NCBI RefSeq assembly: GCF_001039355.2
Contig: NW_019774625.1
Location: 641,064-705,063, forward strand
Length of the DNA stretch: 64,000 bases
Origin: Lingula anatina
Taxonomy: Eukaryota; Brachiopoda; Lingulata; Lingulida; Lingulidae
Reading direction: 5' to 3'
Shown: positions 52,501-64,000 of the stretch, in pieces
Layout: each line of letters begins with the position of its first letter
Position numbering within the stretch: position 1 is the stretch's first letter
Notes under the pieces: generated by a model
Database searches by the model: none
The model's input: the letters and a program-made list of their open reading frames with translations, nothing else
Told to the model about the DNA's origin: nothing
Made by a program: the position numbers and the translations under genes

Positions 52501-55500
52501 CTGAACAGAATGTACCAATAACTCATGTCACTATGATTCACTGGGCTCAGTGCCCCAGGCTAATTTCTCACAAGTTCACTATACACATCTGTAAATGGTG
52601 CATGAATTAAAAAAAAAATCACTTTCACAGTATCACCCAGAAGTCCAAATTGAATTAGAAAGATAAACTTATTTACATATATCTCTAGAAAATTTGTTTG
52701 CCCAAAAAGCTGTAACTTGACTCTTAACACCACGTGTTCCACAGTTTGTTCCCAAAAATGCATGTACAATTTTCATGTGGGAACCTGGACCAGCGACCTT
52801 TTTCCACCATAAGGTCATGAGCTGACAAACAGAATCTGGTTGCTATAATAAGTTCATGCTCTTTAATGACAATTGATGTATATATGTGGCTTATGCTGAA
52901 GGTAGGGTAAACTTCTGTATATAATTGAGATATGCTGTGATGAAAATTACTGTGATGTCCATTGATTCCCTGATTTATGCTTTATATGAAATTGGAAATT
53001 TAATAGCGTAATGATATGTCTCAAAATTTGATAATTCTTTGAGGGAAGAGTATAGGAGATGATCAACAGCTTTACATCAAGATTATCTTGCCAGTACACT
53101 TAAAATTACCAAGAAGGGATAGCTTTATCCAAGTTACACATTTTTTTTAATGTACATCAGGAACGTGTGGTTTGTAATGGAATTATTAAGTGGACTGTAG
53201 CCTCTGTTGATGGCCTTGGATTTCATACAGGGGCCATTCCGTGGTATTTGTGTCCTGGGCATAAAATTTTCAAATGTACAAAAATCAATCAAAAGTTGCA
53301 TTTTCTGAAAGAAGAGACTTCAGGGGATAAGAATTTGTAAAAGATTTACCTGTATTTTTTGAATTCATGATTTTNGATATAATAGGATCATTGACATTGT
53401 TCGTATGCAAATGGTATAAACTGTTCATGATTGACATTCCCATGAATTTTGATCCCTACAAGCATTAGTCAGTAACTATTAATAGTTCAGTATTAAGGTA
53501 AGCCTGATTAAACCATCTCCAGATAAGCCTGAGACAATGCACGAACAGTCAGTATTAGGTTTTTCAATTTGCATTGATACAACGTAGTGAAATTCAATTG
53601 ACATCAGATTGTAATAATGTGATTTTATTTAAATCTAAAAAATTTTTAATGCTTTTCTAATTAGAGAGATAGAGATATGTATAAGTAGAGAGATATGTTA
53701 AAATTGGTCAAGATATTCCCCCCCCTCCCCCATTTCTTTTTGTAAAATACTTATCTAGGTATAAGAACAGTGTATGGGCGGCAGTTTATACAACAATAAA
53801 AAACAGGATTAGTTGGGTCGTTATCAGATCAGACAGCGATACTTTAGAATTAAACAAGGCATTTCTGAAATTCACGCATTAAAAACACGTTCAGACGTCG
53901 TAGTTATCAGATCAGACGAGTTAAAACACGATTAGACGTCGTAGTCATCAGATCAGACGGCAAAATACGACTAGTCGTCAAAACGCAACAAGAAGCCAAA
54001 ACTCGTTTCGACGCTAGATGGCGCTCATGTACAAAAAGGCCAAGTCACATGATACACAGTGATCAAAATGGCGGACGTTATTGAAGCAGCTTCAACATTC
54101 CTCGCTCGAATACTCTGACTGTTGTTAGCCATTATTGTAATTCTCTTTAAACCACGGCTAGTGCGTAGAACAAAAGACTCGGCCGTGCTGTATTCGAAAT
54201 ACAAGCACGTCATGTACGAGTGCGTTCCACGGTCTTTTGCACTCCCGTTACTCACTATAGCTAATAAGGGCCCATTATTTGTAATCGGGTCCTAGCGCCC
54301 ACCACGGACAAAACAACAATGAAAACAAGTCGTTTCTCAAACTTTTAATATCATGAAACGGCATTTATCTAAAAACTGAAAATTGTTCTCGAATTTGAAC
54401 GACAAGTTGCTCAAAATACATAATGTGAAAACGAAAGTTTAAAAATGTACACTTCCAAAGTAAATTTCCTGCCTTCTTTGACAATGACAATTTTCTTAAT
54501 CTGTGAGCCTGCGGCTCGACAATACACGTAATATTTCACGTACAGCTTGGCGACTCGTATTGTATCTATCACATACTAGCCTACTATAGTACAACACCTG
54601 TCAACTCTCCTCAGTCTGTCAATCGCAAGCACTTGTCAGTATCAGAATTTCACGGCATTGACTGTGACGTTGGCACAAGGGTAGCCAAGACCATTGACAT
54701 GAGCGCCATATAGCGTAAAATCGAGTTTTGGCTTCTAGTTGCGTTTTGACGACTAGTCGTATTTTGCCGTCTGATCTGATAACTACGACGTCTAATCGTG
54801 TTTTTAATTCGTCTGATCTGATAACGATGAGGACTAATCGTGTTTTTAATTTTTGTATAAACCGCCGCCCATAACAGTGTAACAAAACATCTTAAGAGAA
54901 AAAGTTCCCTTTTGCTTCTGCTTTTTAGCTCTCCCATGCACTTCTGCTTTAAGCTCTGCCCCATTTATTGTCAATTTAACTGCTTTCTAAAAAGAAATAA
55001 GGTAGGGATCGGTTTTTGGCGTAACTCCATTTATAATTAAGTCTGATGTCTGTTGTAGGGTCTGTGTTGTTTTTTTTTTTTTTACTGATTGGAATGAGCA
55101 GAAATATATTAATATGTATTGCTTCTGTATTTTCAGGAGGACAGCAGTTGAAAGCATTTTAAGCAAATATGTAAGTATTTTACAAAGATTTTGTAACTTG
55201 TTGTGAATAATTAATGTTTCCCCCTGATCATGGATTTTAAATGAAATGTTTTTTGTAGACTCGCTGCAATCAGATTAACAGATTAATACACCTCCTGTTT
55301 CAAATGTACTTTTATAATCACAAGCTCTTCTTTATTCCATTAAGTGTGTTAATCTGATTGCATTCTGTGGGAGTTATCTCAGAGTTTGATTAATCTACCT
55401 AGAATGATAGATTCATTTGGAATGAGCCCTTTGGGTTGGCCAACTCACAATTCCTTGTTGTAAATTTTTACATTTTTTGGCTGGTTCATTTAATACATTC

Positions 55501-55611
55501 TTTAGTCTTAATCATTTACTTTGATGGTGATCTAAATGAAGGCTTAGTCTTTCTTCCTTTTTTTTTCAGAATGTTAATTTGACCTCAAATTCTGACACTG
55601 AATCGTGCTAG
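49557..55611 (+). CDS. PPM1: PP2C-family Mg/Mn-dependent Ser/Thr phosphatase, PPM1A/PPM1B-like
   Basis: Exons 49557-50378, 50683-50800, 52014-52134, 55137-55170 and 55570-55611 join in frame to 378 residues, near human PPM1A (382). The start [14 protein letters not shown] resembles the myristoylatable N-terminus of PPM1A/B (Gly at position 2). An upstream in-frame start at 49470 is not used because an acceptor at 49524-49525 separates it. Metal and catalytic motifs: [20 protein letters not shown] (about 58-67), NCGDSRG (about 140), ACDGVWDVM (about 233), GSRDNMS (275). The C-terminal helical extension typical of PPM1A follows. Family members dephosphorylate SMADs, AMPK and stress MAP kinases. 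Which paralogue this represents cannot be resolved. Confidence 0.95.
51052..51077. repeat. Perfect 26-bp palindrome in a PPM1 intron
   Basis: GTTAAAATCTCTT is followed directly by its reverse complement, with no spacer. It lies near a gap base at 51260 in a stretch of mixed composition (50930-51260), possibly part of an undescribed element. Confidence 0.55.
53774..54872. mobile_element. 1.1-kb fold-back DNA transposon with 8-bp target duplication
   Basis: Ends are ATGGGCGGCAGTTTATACAA and the complement of ATGGGCGGCGGTTTATACAA. AACAGTGT flanks both sides exactly (53766-53773 and 54873-54880). The inverted arms extend about 260 bp and contain repeated GACGTCGTAG and ATCAGATCAGACG units. An 8-bp duplication fits hAT or P superfamilies. 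No transposase is present. The unique centre (about 54035-54690) contains what looks like the 5' end of a host gene. It sits in the PPM1 intron between 52134 and 55137. Confidence 0.82.
54067..54297 (+). pseudogene. Captured gene fragment inside the fold-back transposon
   Basis: AAAATGGCGGAC, a YY1-like start-codon context, begins a frame [16 protein letters not shown], then one TGA, then a continuous 59-codon frame with a membrane-helix-like stretch ([10 protein letters not shown]) followed by basic residues ([11 protein letters not shown]), ending at TAG. An E-box-like GTCACATGAT lies just upstream. The source gene was not recognised. The single stop implies a non-functional copy. Confidence 0.45.
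55245..55445. mobile_element. Fold-back dispersed repeat, copy 2
   Basis: Related to 37350-37620. It contains TGCAATCAGATTAAC ... GTTAATCTGATTGCA as an internal hairpin and ends GGAATGAGCCCTTTGGGTTGG. It lies in the last PPM1 intron. Confidence 0.6.
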
Positions 55612-58600
55612 CAGCATCAGTATGGTAGAAGAAAAGTTGCAGGTGCCTGCTCAGTTCATCGAGTCTACATACTCATCAGCAGTATGCTGGTCGGCTGCAT
55701 GATGACTCAAAGTTTTTCGTGTGGCTGTCACTTACCTGCTTAACAGAAAATAAGTTGACTGTGGGAAGCAGATAATTTGCATCAGTTCGAGACACATAAA
55801 TTTGTGTATATATGATATATAATTATTATTATCATCATAATTATTATATTTTTGTTTGTCATGGCTTAGCTGGATCTGGGCAGGTGGCCACAGAAGTGAA
55901 GACTTCGGACTGTTCTCTGTCATGGTCCTTTTAAGCTACGCCTGCTACTATAATTTTGTCAGTGTATAGATGCCCTTTTGATGCAGTAGTATGGATGAAT
56001 TTGTTGTAATTGTTTCTTTTGTGGCAGCACCCTGCTTGTAAAAATAGGATCATGGGAAATATTGAGTCTTAATCTGCAAAGAATATTCATGTTTCAGATT
56101 TGATACACGTCTTTTTTATGTGATCTAAGTATTTGATTAAAATGGCCAATAACTTTACATTTCTCATTTTAGTTGAAAAACAGATATCAGTTTGATTGGG
56201 TTGTTCCATGAGTTCCACTTTAAAGGCGGGTATTCTTTGGCAGCTCATTTAAATCATGTAATATTTCTGATTAGGAAAGATGGGTTTAAAATGATAAGTA
56301 TGGAATTTCATATAACGGAGAAGGAAGGGCTTAATTTTAGTATGTGCATACATTTTTTTTTCCGTTTCAACAGGAATTGGTAGTAAAAAATTTGCATTTG
56401 TTTGCAAGTTGGGTCTCGTTAACAAGTAAGACTTAAAAATTGCCATATTATCATATTTTATGTACAGACATTTATAATGTCTGTGTGTATATATGCCGTA
56501 TACCGGTGTCTGTCCATGTCATCCTATTAGCTCTTGCATTATTAAACAGTATAAAAATTGTAAATGCTCATTTTTAGTCTAGATGTGCTAATCTTAAATC
56601 TATTTTGATGCCATTTTAAGGTACAATTGTTGGTTTACCTCTCCGCCTTACTTCTAACCAATAATTCCGTTCAGTTGAATTTTACTTTAACATTTTTCGT
56701 TTCATATTTAGCAAGCTCAAGGTCTGGTGTAACAAAACTGAGGGTCCGTATTACAGGAACACCCCCCCCCCCCTCCTCCATTTAGTTATAACTGTTAGGG
56801 TTAGCCTGACACAAGTGGGTCAAAATGTAGGACAATGCTTTCCTGTACAAATGAATGGGAAGCGGACTCTATTAAGGGTGATTCCCTGTCACGTTACACT
56901 GGACTTTATAATGCGTGACAGAAATGGTTTTGATTTGCAAAATGTTCAAAGGTAAAATAGGTTCCACGACCTTGACCGCAGGTAAAAAGATTGGATAAAT
57001 TGTCTTAAGAATGTCTGTATTATATGCCAGCCTTGCTGACCAGTAAGTCAGATGCTTGAAATGGGCCACTGATCTTTTAGGGCATGTCTGTGAAATAACG
57101 CCTGTGAACCTGTAGTTGTGCAATTAGTTTTTCAAACCTATTATAGAAAATCAAAGTAAATAATGCTAGGTTTTTCTGTGTTTGTGTTTCTCGACTTCTG
57201 AACTACCATTACAAAAAGGCCCTTGAAGTACAAGCGACTCGAACATACTTTGGTGAATTAAATGATGTTCATGCCCATTTACAGGTACTAACTTCACAGC
57301 TCGTAATATAGGACGATATATTTCACCATTAAAAGCTGCCAATACATTGGCGGTACCTTTTTGTAACGGAGTGCCAAATAATAGTTTGCAAGCGCGTACA
57401 TTTCATCATCATATTAAATCATAATTCTGAGCCCTTTTACCTATTTGTAAGATTGCAAGCACAAAGACGTCCGGGTATGGCTGCGAAGTACGTCGGCCAA
57501 GCATAACCGCCCTCGTTTTCGGCAGTGGCAATTATTGCGTCATCAGTGGATTTAGAATGAAATATGGGGAAGGTGATAGTATGGCTTTGTAGATTGTCTT
57601 TTTCATTTATGTAGGCGGTGTGTATACTTTTTTGTTGATTTTTCAAGTCTATATATCTTAGCTTACTTTTTGAAGGCAGCCCATGTATTTTCTACCACGA
57701 AACTGCATGTCCAGTTAAAAGCACACGTAATGTATATCTACAGTTCAGTGGCAGAATCGGGAAGTTAAGTTTTGCTCCCATCCTGATTAAGTTATCCTTG
57801 TAGTTCCATTGTAATCAATTAAACAAGCATGTATCACAGTGTGATTCTACTGCCATAAATTGAATACTGTGTAGAAGACGTGATCCCAATCTTTTTTTTT
57901 TCTATTGTGATGTGAACCTAATATAGAGGGTTAATCTTATTACACAGGAATTATATATGGTATTGTATCCAATATTGAACATCATATAGCTTATTTTTGA
58001 AGAAATACTGTAATAAGTAGTTGTTATTACGCCCAGTATGTGTGAATGATGAAAGTAACGTTTCACATTGAATTTAGAAATAAAATCTTTTGGAATAGGT
58101 TGTTTCTTTTTCATTCATTGTAGGAGTAACCCACTTAGTAAGAAGCGGAGGGAGAAAAAAATAGTTGCCATCAACTCCACTTGAAAGTGGACAATAATAC
58201 CGATGACCCCAGCCTTCTTAGTATGTAGAACGACCTGGCCGGACCCGTCACTGGCAAGCATCGTGCTCTGTTACTACTTTATACAGTATTCTAGTCTTGT
58301 CCCTTTTTTTACAAAACGTTAATAATTTAGGCTACCATATCGAGTAAGGTCAAGAAACTGTTGAAATATCTAAGAATTTATTACGAAAATCTAAACAAAT
58401 GCAACAGGTTATTTATAACGCCTCTGCAAATAAACCCGAGAAAAATTGCTAAAATTACTAAAACATGACAGACACCTACAATAAAAATATTAAATATTTT
58501 CTGAGATGCATTTCATGTGACTGTTTAAAAATACCAGATTGATACATTGTTCTAGTTTGCTTAGTTATCTATTATACTATCGACTAACTGATTCTTCAAC

Positions 58601-58765
58601 CTTATGATAAATACAATTAACGATTAACAATGTCAACATAAACGGCACCTAGATGGGTGGAAATTAAAAGGGGCCAATCTTCAATATCAATTTTTTTTTT
58701 AATGAAAATTATGCGATGTCTTCATATGAAAGCTGCACGTATTTTGATTGACTGAACATTAGGCT
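55612..58765. other. Intergenic space between convergent PPM1 and homeobox genes
   Basis: Holds the 3'UTRs of both genes. A C homopolymer lies at about 56761-56772. I found no extra coding exon or recognisable element. Confidence 0.45.
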
Positions 58766-61700
58766 CTACTGCTGCCCATAGAATGGATTGGGGAATGACG
58801 TCACAGTCAATGGTCTGTGATGATCATACATAGACAGGGGATTGTTTGTGCCGTAAGGAAACGAGTACCGCATGGGATCCACATGATTCCGAAGCGATGA
58901 AAGCCTTCCAGGAGATGCTGAAGCCATAAAAGAGGCATTCATATATAAATCGTCTAGTCCACTTGAGGCCAAACTTGGTGGAGAAGAACTTGAACCACTG
59001 CTGGTCAAAGAGAAACTGTTGACGCTGCCTGTACGCTGGTGAACAGCCTGACCAATAGATGCATTTGTCGGTGTCTTGTATGCCATAAGTTCTTGAAGTC
59101 CTGGGAGTGACGTTGGAGGAAGTGATGAGTGTGGTGTAACTGTGTGGTTGGGGTACTGTGCACCGTTAGTGGAAGGAAAGACTGAGAGTTGTGCAGATAT
59201 ATCAGCCGTGCTGGAAGTAGGTACATCTGCAGGCGAAACAGATATGTCTTCAGCTTTATCTTGGGTCGTTTCCCCAAAGATATCTTTGCCTTCGTCAACA
59301 ATGTCGTCGATGGTCTCCACATCGATATCATCAGACATGCTTGAGGTGCGACTTGGTTGTCTGCTGTGATTCTTCTGGACCTCTTTTGGGGCGAAGTTCA
59401 TAAGGCGACGAACGATCACATCATCTGGAAGATATGAAACTGAGGACGAAGTTCGCGACTCGGGCGTCAGGGGCTGTAGCAGTCCTTGATAAGTGCCGGG
59501 TGGAAGACGCAAGTACGGGGACGGTGCCGGAACAGCGACCTGTAAAGGGGAAGCATGGGTGAAACGCGAAGGAAAGAAAGGTATTGGGCCTGACGGCGGG
59601 GCGATGCGATTTGGTGGGATCACACCATTATCTTCAATCAGATCATTACGGTCAGTAGTAGGCCGATCAGCAGACTGAATGCTGCAGTTGTCCGATAGTG
59701 CACTTTGTTTTGATAAAGGTGGTTTAGGCCCTACTGGTTTAGCAGTGTCCAATATAGAAGAAAATGCGCAGAAAGGCGTGGCATATGGATAACCATTGAT
59801 GTCGTTGGTTATTGCTAAATACTCTGCAGTGAGCGGCGATGGTGCAACGCGATTAGGTGGCGGGCAGCCGTCAGAGACGCCTAAGAGTTTATCATGAAGG
59901 TCCGGAGTACCCACCACTGCTTTCTGCCCGTGTCCTCCCCATAACTGAGACATTTCATCATAAGAACTGTGGCGCGATGACAACCTGTCACTTTTCACGC
60001 TGTTTGCCTTTTCAAATTGGTCTGTCGTTTCATCCTTTTGTTTACCTCCAGTAGCAGGGACAGGTAGCGAGCAGGTTCCCTTTTGAAGTCTACTGTTATG
60101 AGAGTCAAGAGTAACGGAGTTCTGTCGGGTATGACTGTTCGTTACCGAGGTGACGTGAGTTGAACCCGTTAATGAGCAAGACCCTCCATTTATCGCGTCT
60201 GATGCTCTTGAGTAAGATGGCAGACCAGGGACTGATCCGCATTCAGCAGCTGCTGCTGTGATCTTTTGCATAATATCACTGTCTTGGGGAGTTAGCATGG
60301 ACAGATCAAGTCCTTTTGTGTTAGAGTTTTGCACTCTTTGGTCCTTGTTGTGGATGGTAAAATCAAGAGCTACGCTAGCATCGTTTTGATTTGCCGAGGG
60401 GTGTGATGTCACCGTTCCTGCATTGTTGCCAATGTTATTCTGCGATGCGTCCGAGTCGACGACAACACGCTTTGGTGGGTTTTTCTCTACAACGGCTGGC
60501 TCCACTAACTGCTTAGGCTCACTGTTGCAATAATGTTTTCGCTTGAATCCTTTGTTTTTCTTCTTTATAGCTTCATCTTGACTGTCCCCGAGGCTGTTCA
60601 GTTCTTGTAAAATACCTGAATGGTAAATGATAAAACTATTACAGCACATACTAAAAATATTCTCATCGATAGTATAGGAAGTTGTAAATAATGTAATACG
60701 TATTTAAAAGTAAAGTAATGTAGGCGGAGCTCGACTTTACAACATGAACATAGATCAGTGAGTTTTGATCAGTGCTAATGTTAAAAAAAAATTAAATTAA
60801 AAGCCTTAATCAGAGAAAGCAGTAATCTTAAAATTATCAATACACATCTTCTTCAGTGGCATTGTAAATTTTGCATACTTACTTTTCACGATATTGTCAG
60901 ATATGAGCTTTTTCTCTGGCTGGGCGGTATCTGCTTCTTTCTTGTTTTGTCCGGCATTCTCTGTGATTTTATTCTTCCCTTCAAGCAGTGTTCGACGTCG
61001 TCTGTTTTGAAACCATGTCTAAGGAACAAAATAAGTAAATTTTAGTCCTAATAACACAAGTTTGGCTAGGTCATTATTCTAGACCTTGTTTTAAATAATT
61101 CGTCTGTCATTAAGGTGAGGTGTAAGAATTACACTGGGACTGATTGCCATCCGACTTTCTGTAAAGCTGTATATTTGGGCTACAAAATATAGGGAATCTG
61201 CCTTAAAAAGTATCAGGTGATGATACTGTTAAAATGTTTATCATCAAAATAAAACGCAAACAAACAAGACTGAGAAATATTATAGAAGTAAAGAGAAGCG
61301 GATAGAAAACATTATCCCAAATAAAGGTCTTTGTCATATTTACACACAAGCATCATCACACTCAATCGTTAATGTACTTTAATAAGTATTCTGTTAACGA
61401 TACCATAGGGTATTAGGTAAGGGAAAAAATGCAAAAAACTTTTCCTCAGTTACCTTAACCTGCTCCGGTTGAATATCCATCCGTCTTCCAATGATTCTTC
61501 TCTGCCTTAGATTGGGATATTTGATTTCTTTGAAAATTTCCAATAACAATTCAATTTGCCCTGCCGTGTATTTGTGGCGCTCAATCTTCGCAGTAGCGCA
61601 CTCGCGCATATCTGAAATAATTTTGATAAATAGCATTGCTTGATTTAGAATAAAATTCCGCCGGAATGTTTGTAAATTTCCTTTGTAAACAAAAACGTTT

Positions 61701-63499
61701 TTTTTTTTTTTTAAAGAGCAAGATGTAATGAACAATTATTACTGAAAAGTAATGTGTTAAAATAACGCAGTAAAGCTACTTCAATTTTATGTAATGAACG
61801 GTAAAAAGCTCTCAGTTTATCTGTAAAAGACAGGCATATTGAAGCAGCTTTCGTCTCTGTTAATATATCATCTTCTTTTTATACACAACCATATAAAATA
61901 CATAAGAAAATAAAAGAAATGCTTTACATTCCGTTTAATTAAAGGTACATTCTCTGTGTTTGAAAATTAATTAATGCTTATTTCTGCTATCCACAGCTTC
62001 TTATAAAAACTTACAAACCTTAAAAATGATATTACCCCTTATATTAAATAATATTTTCTGAAGCGTACTTGATGTTGATATTTACATAGGAGCATATAGG
62101 AAGATATGGATATAATGACTGTCGAGTCATTTAATGTTTAGAAACATTTCATTTGAATTAATAATTTTGAAGTTACTATAATTTAGAGAATTTGTTATAT
62201 TTATAATTAATGAATTTGGTAAAATTTTCTCTTAAATGCCCCAATGCTATTTAAATATGATCAGAGCAGATAAGAACTCATATCATAGTCAAAAATAGTA
62301 ACATGTTTGAAGATGAAATATATGATCATGGAAAGACATGTTTACCTTTGATATTATTCATCAAATTTATGTTGGTAAATATATCATAAAATATTATTAT
62401 TAGCCGTGTTTTACATTTTATTTAGCAATGGACAAAGCGTCCTTCCCGGATGCTTACTTGATTTTTATATATGCAAAATTTTCAAATTAAATTCTTTTTT
62501 CATAAACACTTTACATATATCTAAAAAGTGAAATAATCAAATATTCATATTTTGACTTGATTTTTAAAATATCTCCACAGACAGAGCAGAGTTTCGGTGT
62601 TAAAGTTTAAAGTTAAAATCACATGTCCATTTCATGTCCTTACAAGCTGCTCACTAATTACTTCCGCCAAGGAGGTTATGTTTTCACCCCTGTTTGTCTG
62701 TCTGTCTGTTTGTCTTTCTGTCATCAACATAACTCAAAAAGTTATGGACCGATTTTGATGAAATTTCCAGGAACTGTCAGAAATGGGCCAAGAAACAGAT
62801 GATTAGATTTTGGTGGTGATCCAGATCAATAATCAATAATCAAAAATATCGAAAATTCAGGGGTGAAACGGCATTGGATGGAGACTTGGCGGAGGTCTGC
62901 GCTCTCTGAGTGCTTTTTTAGTTACTACTATTTTTCCTTAACTGTTATCTTTTTAATCCTAACTTTTTGCCTAAATATAACTTACATATATAGAGGAATG
63001 ACTATAAAAACTAGGCAATCCATCTTTTTACTTTTTTAGATATTTTCATATGAAGTGTCAAATGTCCTTCCAAAACGGCAAAAAAATACCACGGAATGGC
63101 CCATACAAAATGCGAACGTGCTGAAAGCAAAACCCTTACTTTTGCATTTTTTCATAACGGTAATATGATATACTTGTACCCAGCTTTTCGTGATATTTTG
63201 TAGTTTAACATTGTTGCTCTGTCTTTTATATCTGCTTTAATGGAGTAATTACAATGCTGAAATAACTGATTAAATCACTCAGCATTAATTCTAACCTGCT
63301 TGTGCCTCCGTCATCTTTGATTTTGCTAGCAGTGCCTTTCTACGTGATTGCGTTGGAGGTGGTATAGATTGTACTGGCGGACGTAGGGCTAAATGAGCGG
63401 GAACATCAAAGGAAAAATGATGTTGTGCTCCTGGTGTCACAAATGGATTGATCTGAGATGCGCTCGAACTTCCCCATGGAAACTCGTAGTTTTTTATAG
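58766..63499 (-). CDS. Divergent homeodomain transcription factor with long C-terminal tail (5' end outside window)
   Basis: Exons 63499-63296, 61611-61454, 61018-60883 and 60615-58766 join in frame. The first visible exon starts after an acceptor, so the start codon is right of the window or upstream. The homeodomain spans two exons: RHKYTAGQIELLLEIFKEIK, YPNLRQRRIIGRRMDIQPEQ, VK, then TWFQNRRRRTLLEGKN. Structural residues L16, F20, W48, F49, N51 and R53 are present, with Gln at position 50 and Tyr at position 8. An intron falls just before Thr47/Trp48. The final 616-codon exon encodes a Ser/Pro/Asn-rich, probably disordered region with an acidic patch (about 59260-59330) and a tail ending SFPNPFYGQQ. 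I cannot assign it to a named family. QVKTWFQNRR is shared with several ANTP-class families, and YPN is reminiscent of PRD class. Confidence 0.87.
62656..62925. repeat. Widespread invertebrate dispersed repeat in a homeobox-gene intron
   Basis: A block from CTTCCGCCAAGGAGGTTATG to GGTCTGCGCTCTCTGAGTGC contains a short GTCT microsatellite and the phrase AACTCAAAAAGTTATGGACC. I recognise this as a very common dispersed repeat in marine invertebrates. It has no functional frame here. Confidence 0.6.
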
Positions 63500-63896
63500 C
63501 TGAAAATAAGAATATAGACAATATAGATATTATGAAAGTATGCCACAAAATGAAAAGCCTGAATCACCTATACATTAGGTGAAGTATCATTTGCTCTTTA
63601 GCGAGATCGGCTACCATACAGAGGTGGACCAGTGTCTTTCTGTCCCTTTTGACGAATGCATGCTTTTTTCCTATCATAAAACAAATCACATTCTCAATAA
63701 AGGACAGCTTTAAATGTCAATCATGTCTTTGAAAACAAAAGACCCTACTGAGCGTCAAATCAAAGGACCCAATGACATAAGTCCAAAGGTGTTTAATATA
63801 ATTACCGGAGAATTTGCTCAAGTGCAATTTCAAAGAAAATTTGTATTTTCACAGTTCACATTGACTTTTTTGTTAGCCTTTCAGTTAACTTCTATG

Positions 63897-63898
<2 letters not shown>

Positions 63899-63928
<30 letters not shown>
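63899..63928. repeat. Poly-T tract
   Basis: About 29 consecutive T residues, possibly the poly(A) tail of a retroposed copy on the minus strand. Nothing coding was recognised next to it. Confidence 0.8.
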
Positions 63929-64000
63929 TAGTGTTTATTTCCCTTCCGAGTGTGTCAACACACCTCAACACAGACGAACTATTTTAATGTTTTATGAAAC

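Noticed and set aside
59005-59331. Overlapping minus-strand frame inside the homeobox gene's last exon
   Set aside because: Shadow of the long frame 58766-60615 with no independent start context.
1-64000. tRNA, rRNA, CRISPR array or bacterial operon
   Set aside because: No cloverleaf-like sequence, rRNA core motif or regularly spaced repeats were seen. All genes have spliceosomal introns.

Overview
This is a 64 kb piece of an AT-rich animal nuclear genome. Six multi-exon protein genes with GT-AG introns are interleaved with transposable elements and microsatellites. Single 'n' characters at 8837, 19885, 37953, 46351, 51260 and 53375 look like contig joins in a shotgun assembly, and two of them are flanked by near-identical duplicated ends. 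Gene structures, repeat types and the lectin/sushi receptor suggest a marine invertebrate. An ambulacrarian or other invertebrate deuterostome seems most likely, but the sequence alone does not settle this.

Layout: (1) 311-4120, plus strand, C-terminal part of a PLD3/PLD4-type phospholipase D; the first exons lie left of the window. (2) 5828-13187, minus strand, a complete triokinase/FMN cyclase (TKFC) gene with 16 coding positions, one of which exists as two alternative 185-nt exons. (3) 15082-29650, plus strand, a complete 26-exon DHX57-type RNA helicase (about 1383 aa), divergent from TKFC across a short shared promoter interval. (4) 31171 to about 39.4 kb (possibly 39.77 kb), minus strand, a single-pass membrane receptor with an N-terminal C-type lectin domain and about nine sushi/CCP modules. 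(5) 40051-45397, a compact Ty3/gypsy-type LTR retrotransposon with identical 116-bp LTRs, a 5-bp target duplication and an 11-nt primer-binding site complementary to its own LTR. (6) 49557-55611, plus strand, a PPM1A/B-type PP2C phosphatase (378 aa). (7) 58766-63499, minus strand, a divergent homeobox gene with a very long serine/proline-rich tail; its 5' end lies beyond the window.

The genes do not form a pathway; they are ordinary housekeeping, regulatory and receptor genes. Mobile DNA fills much of the rest: two palindromic PIF/Harbinger-like MITEs, a 1.1-kb fold-back element with an 8-bp target duplication and an apparent captured gene fragment, a 737-bp inverted-repeat element, a pair of dispersed hairpin repeats and several microsatellites.

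The strongest candidates for new biology are the mutually exclusive TKFC exons, one of which changes a lysine next to the active-site aspartate, the apparently self-priming retrotransposon, the unclassified homeobox gene, and the transposon with an embedded gene start.
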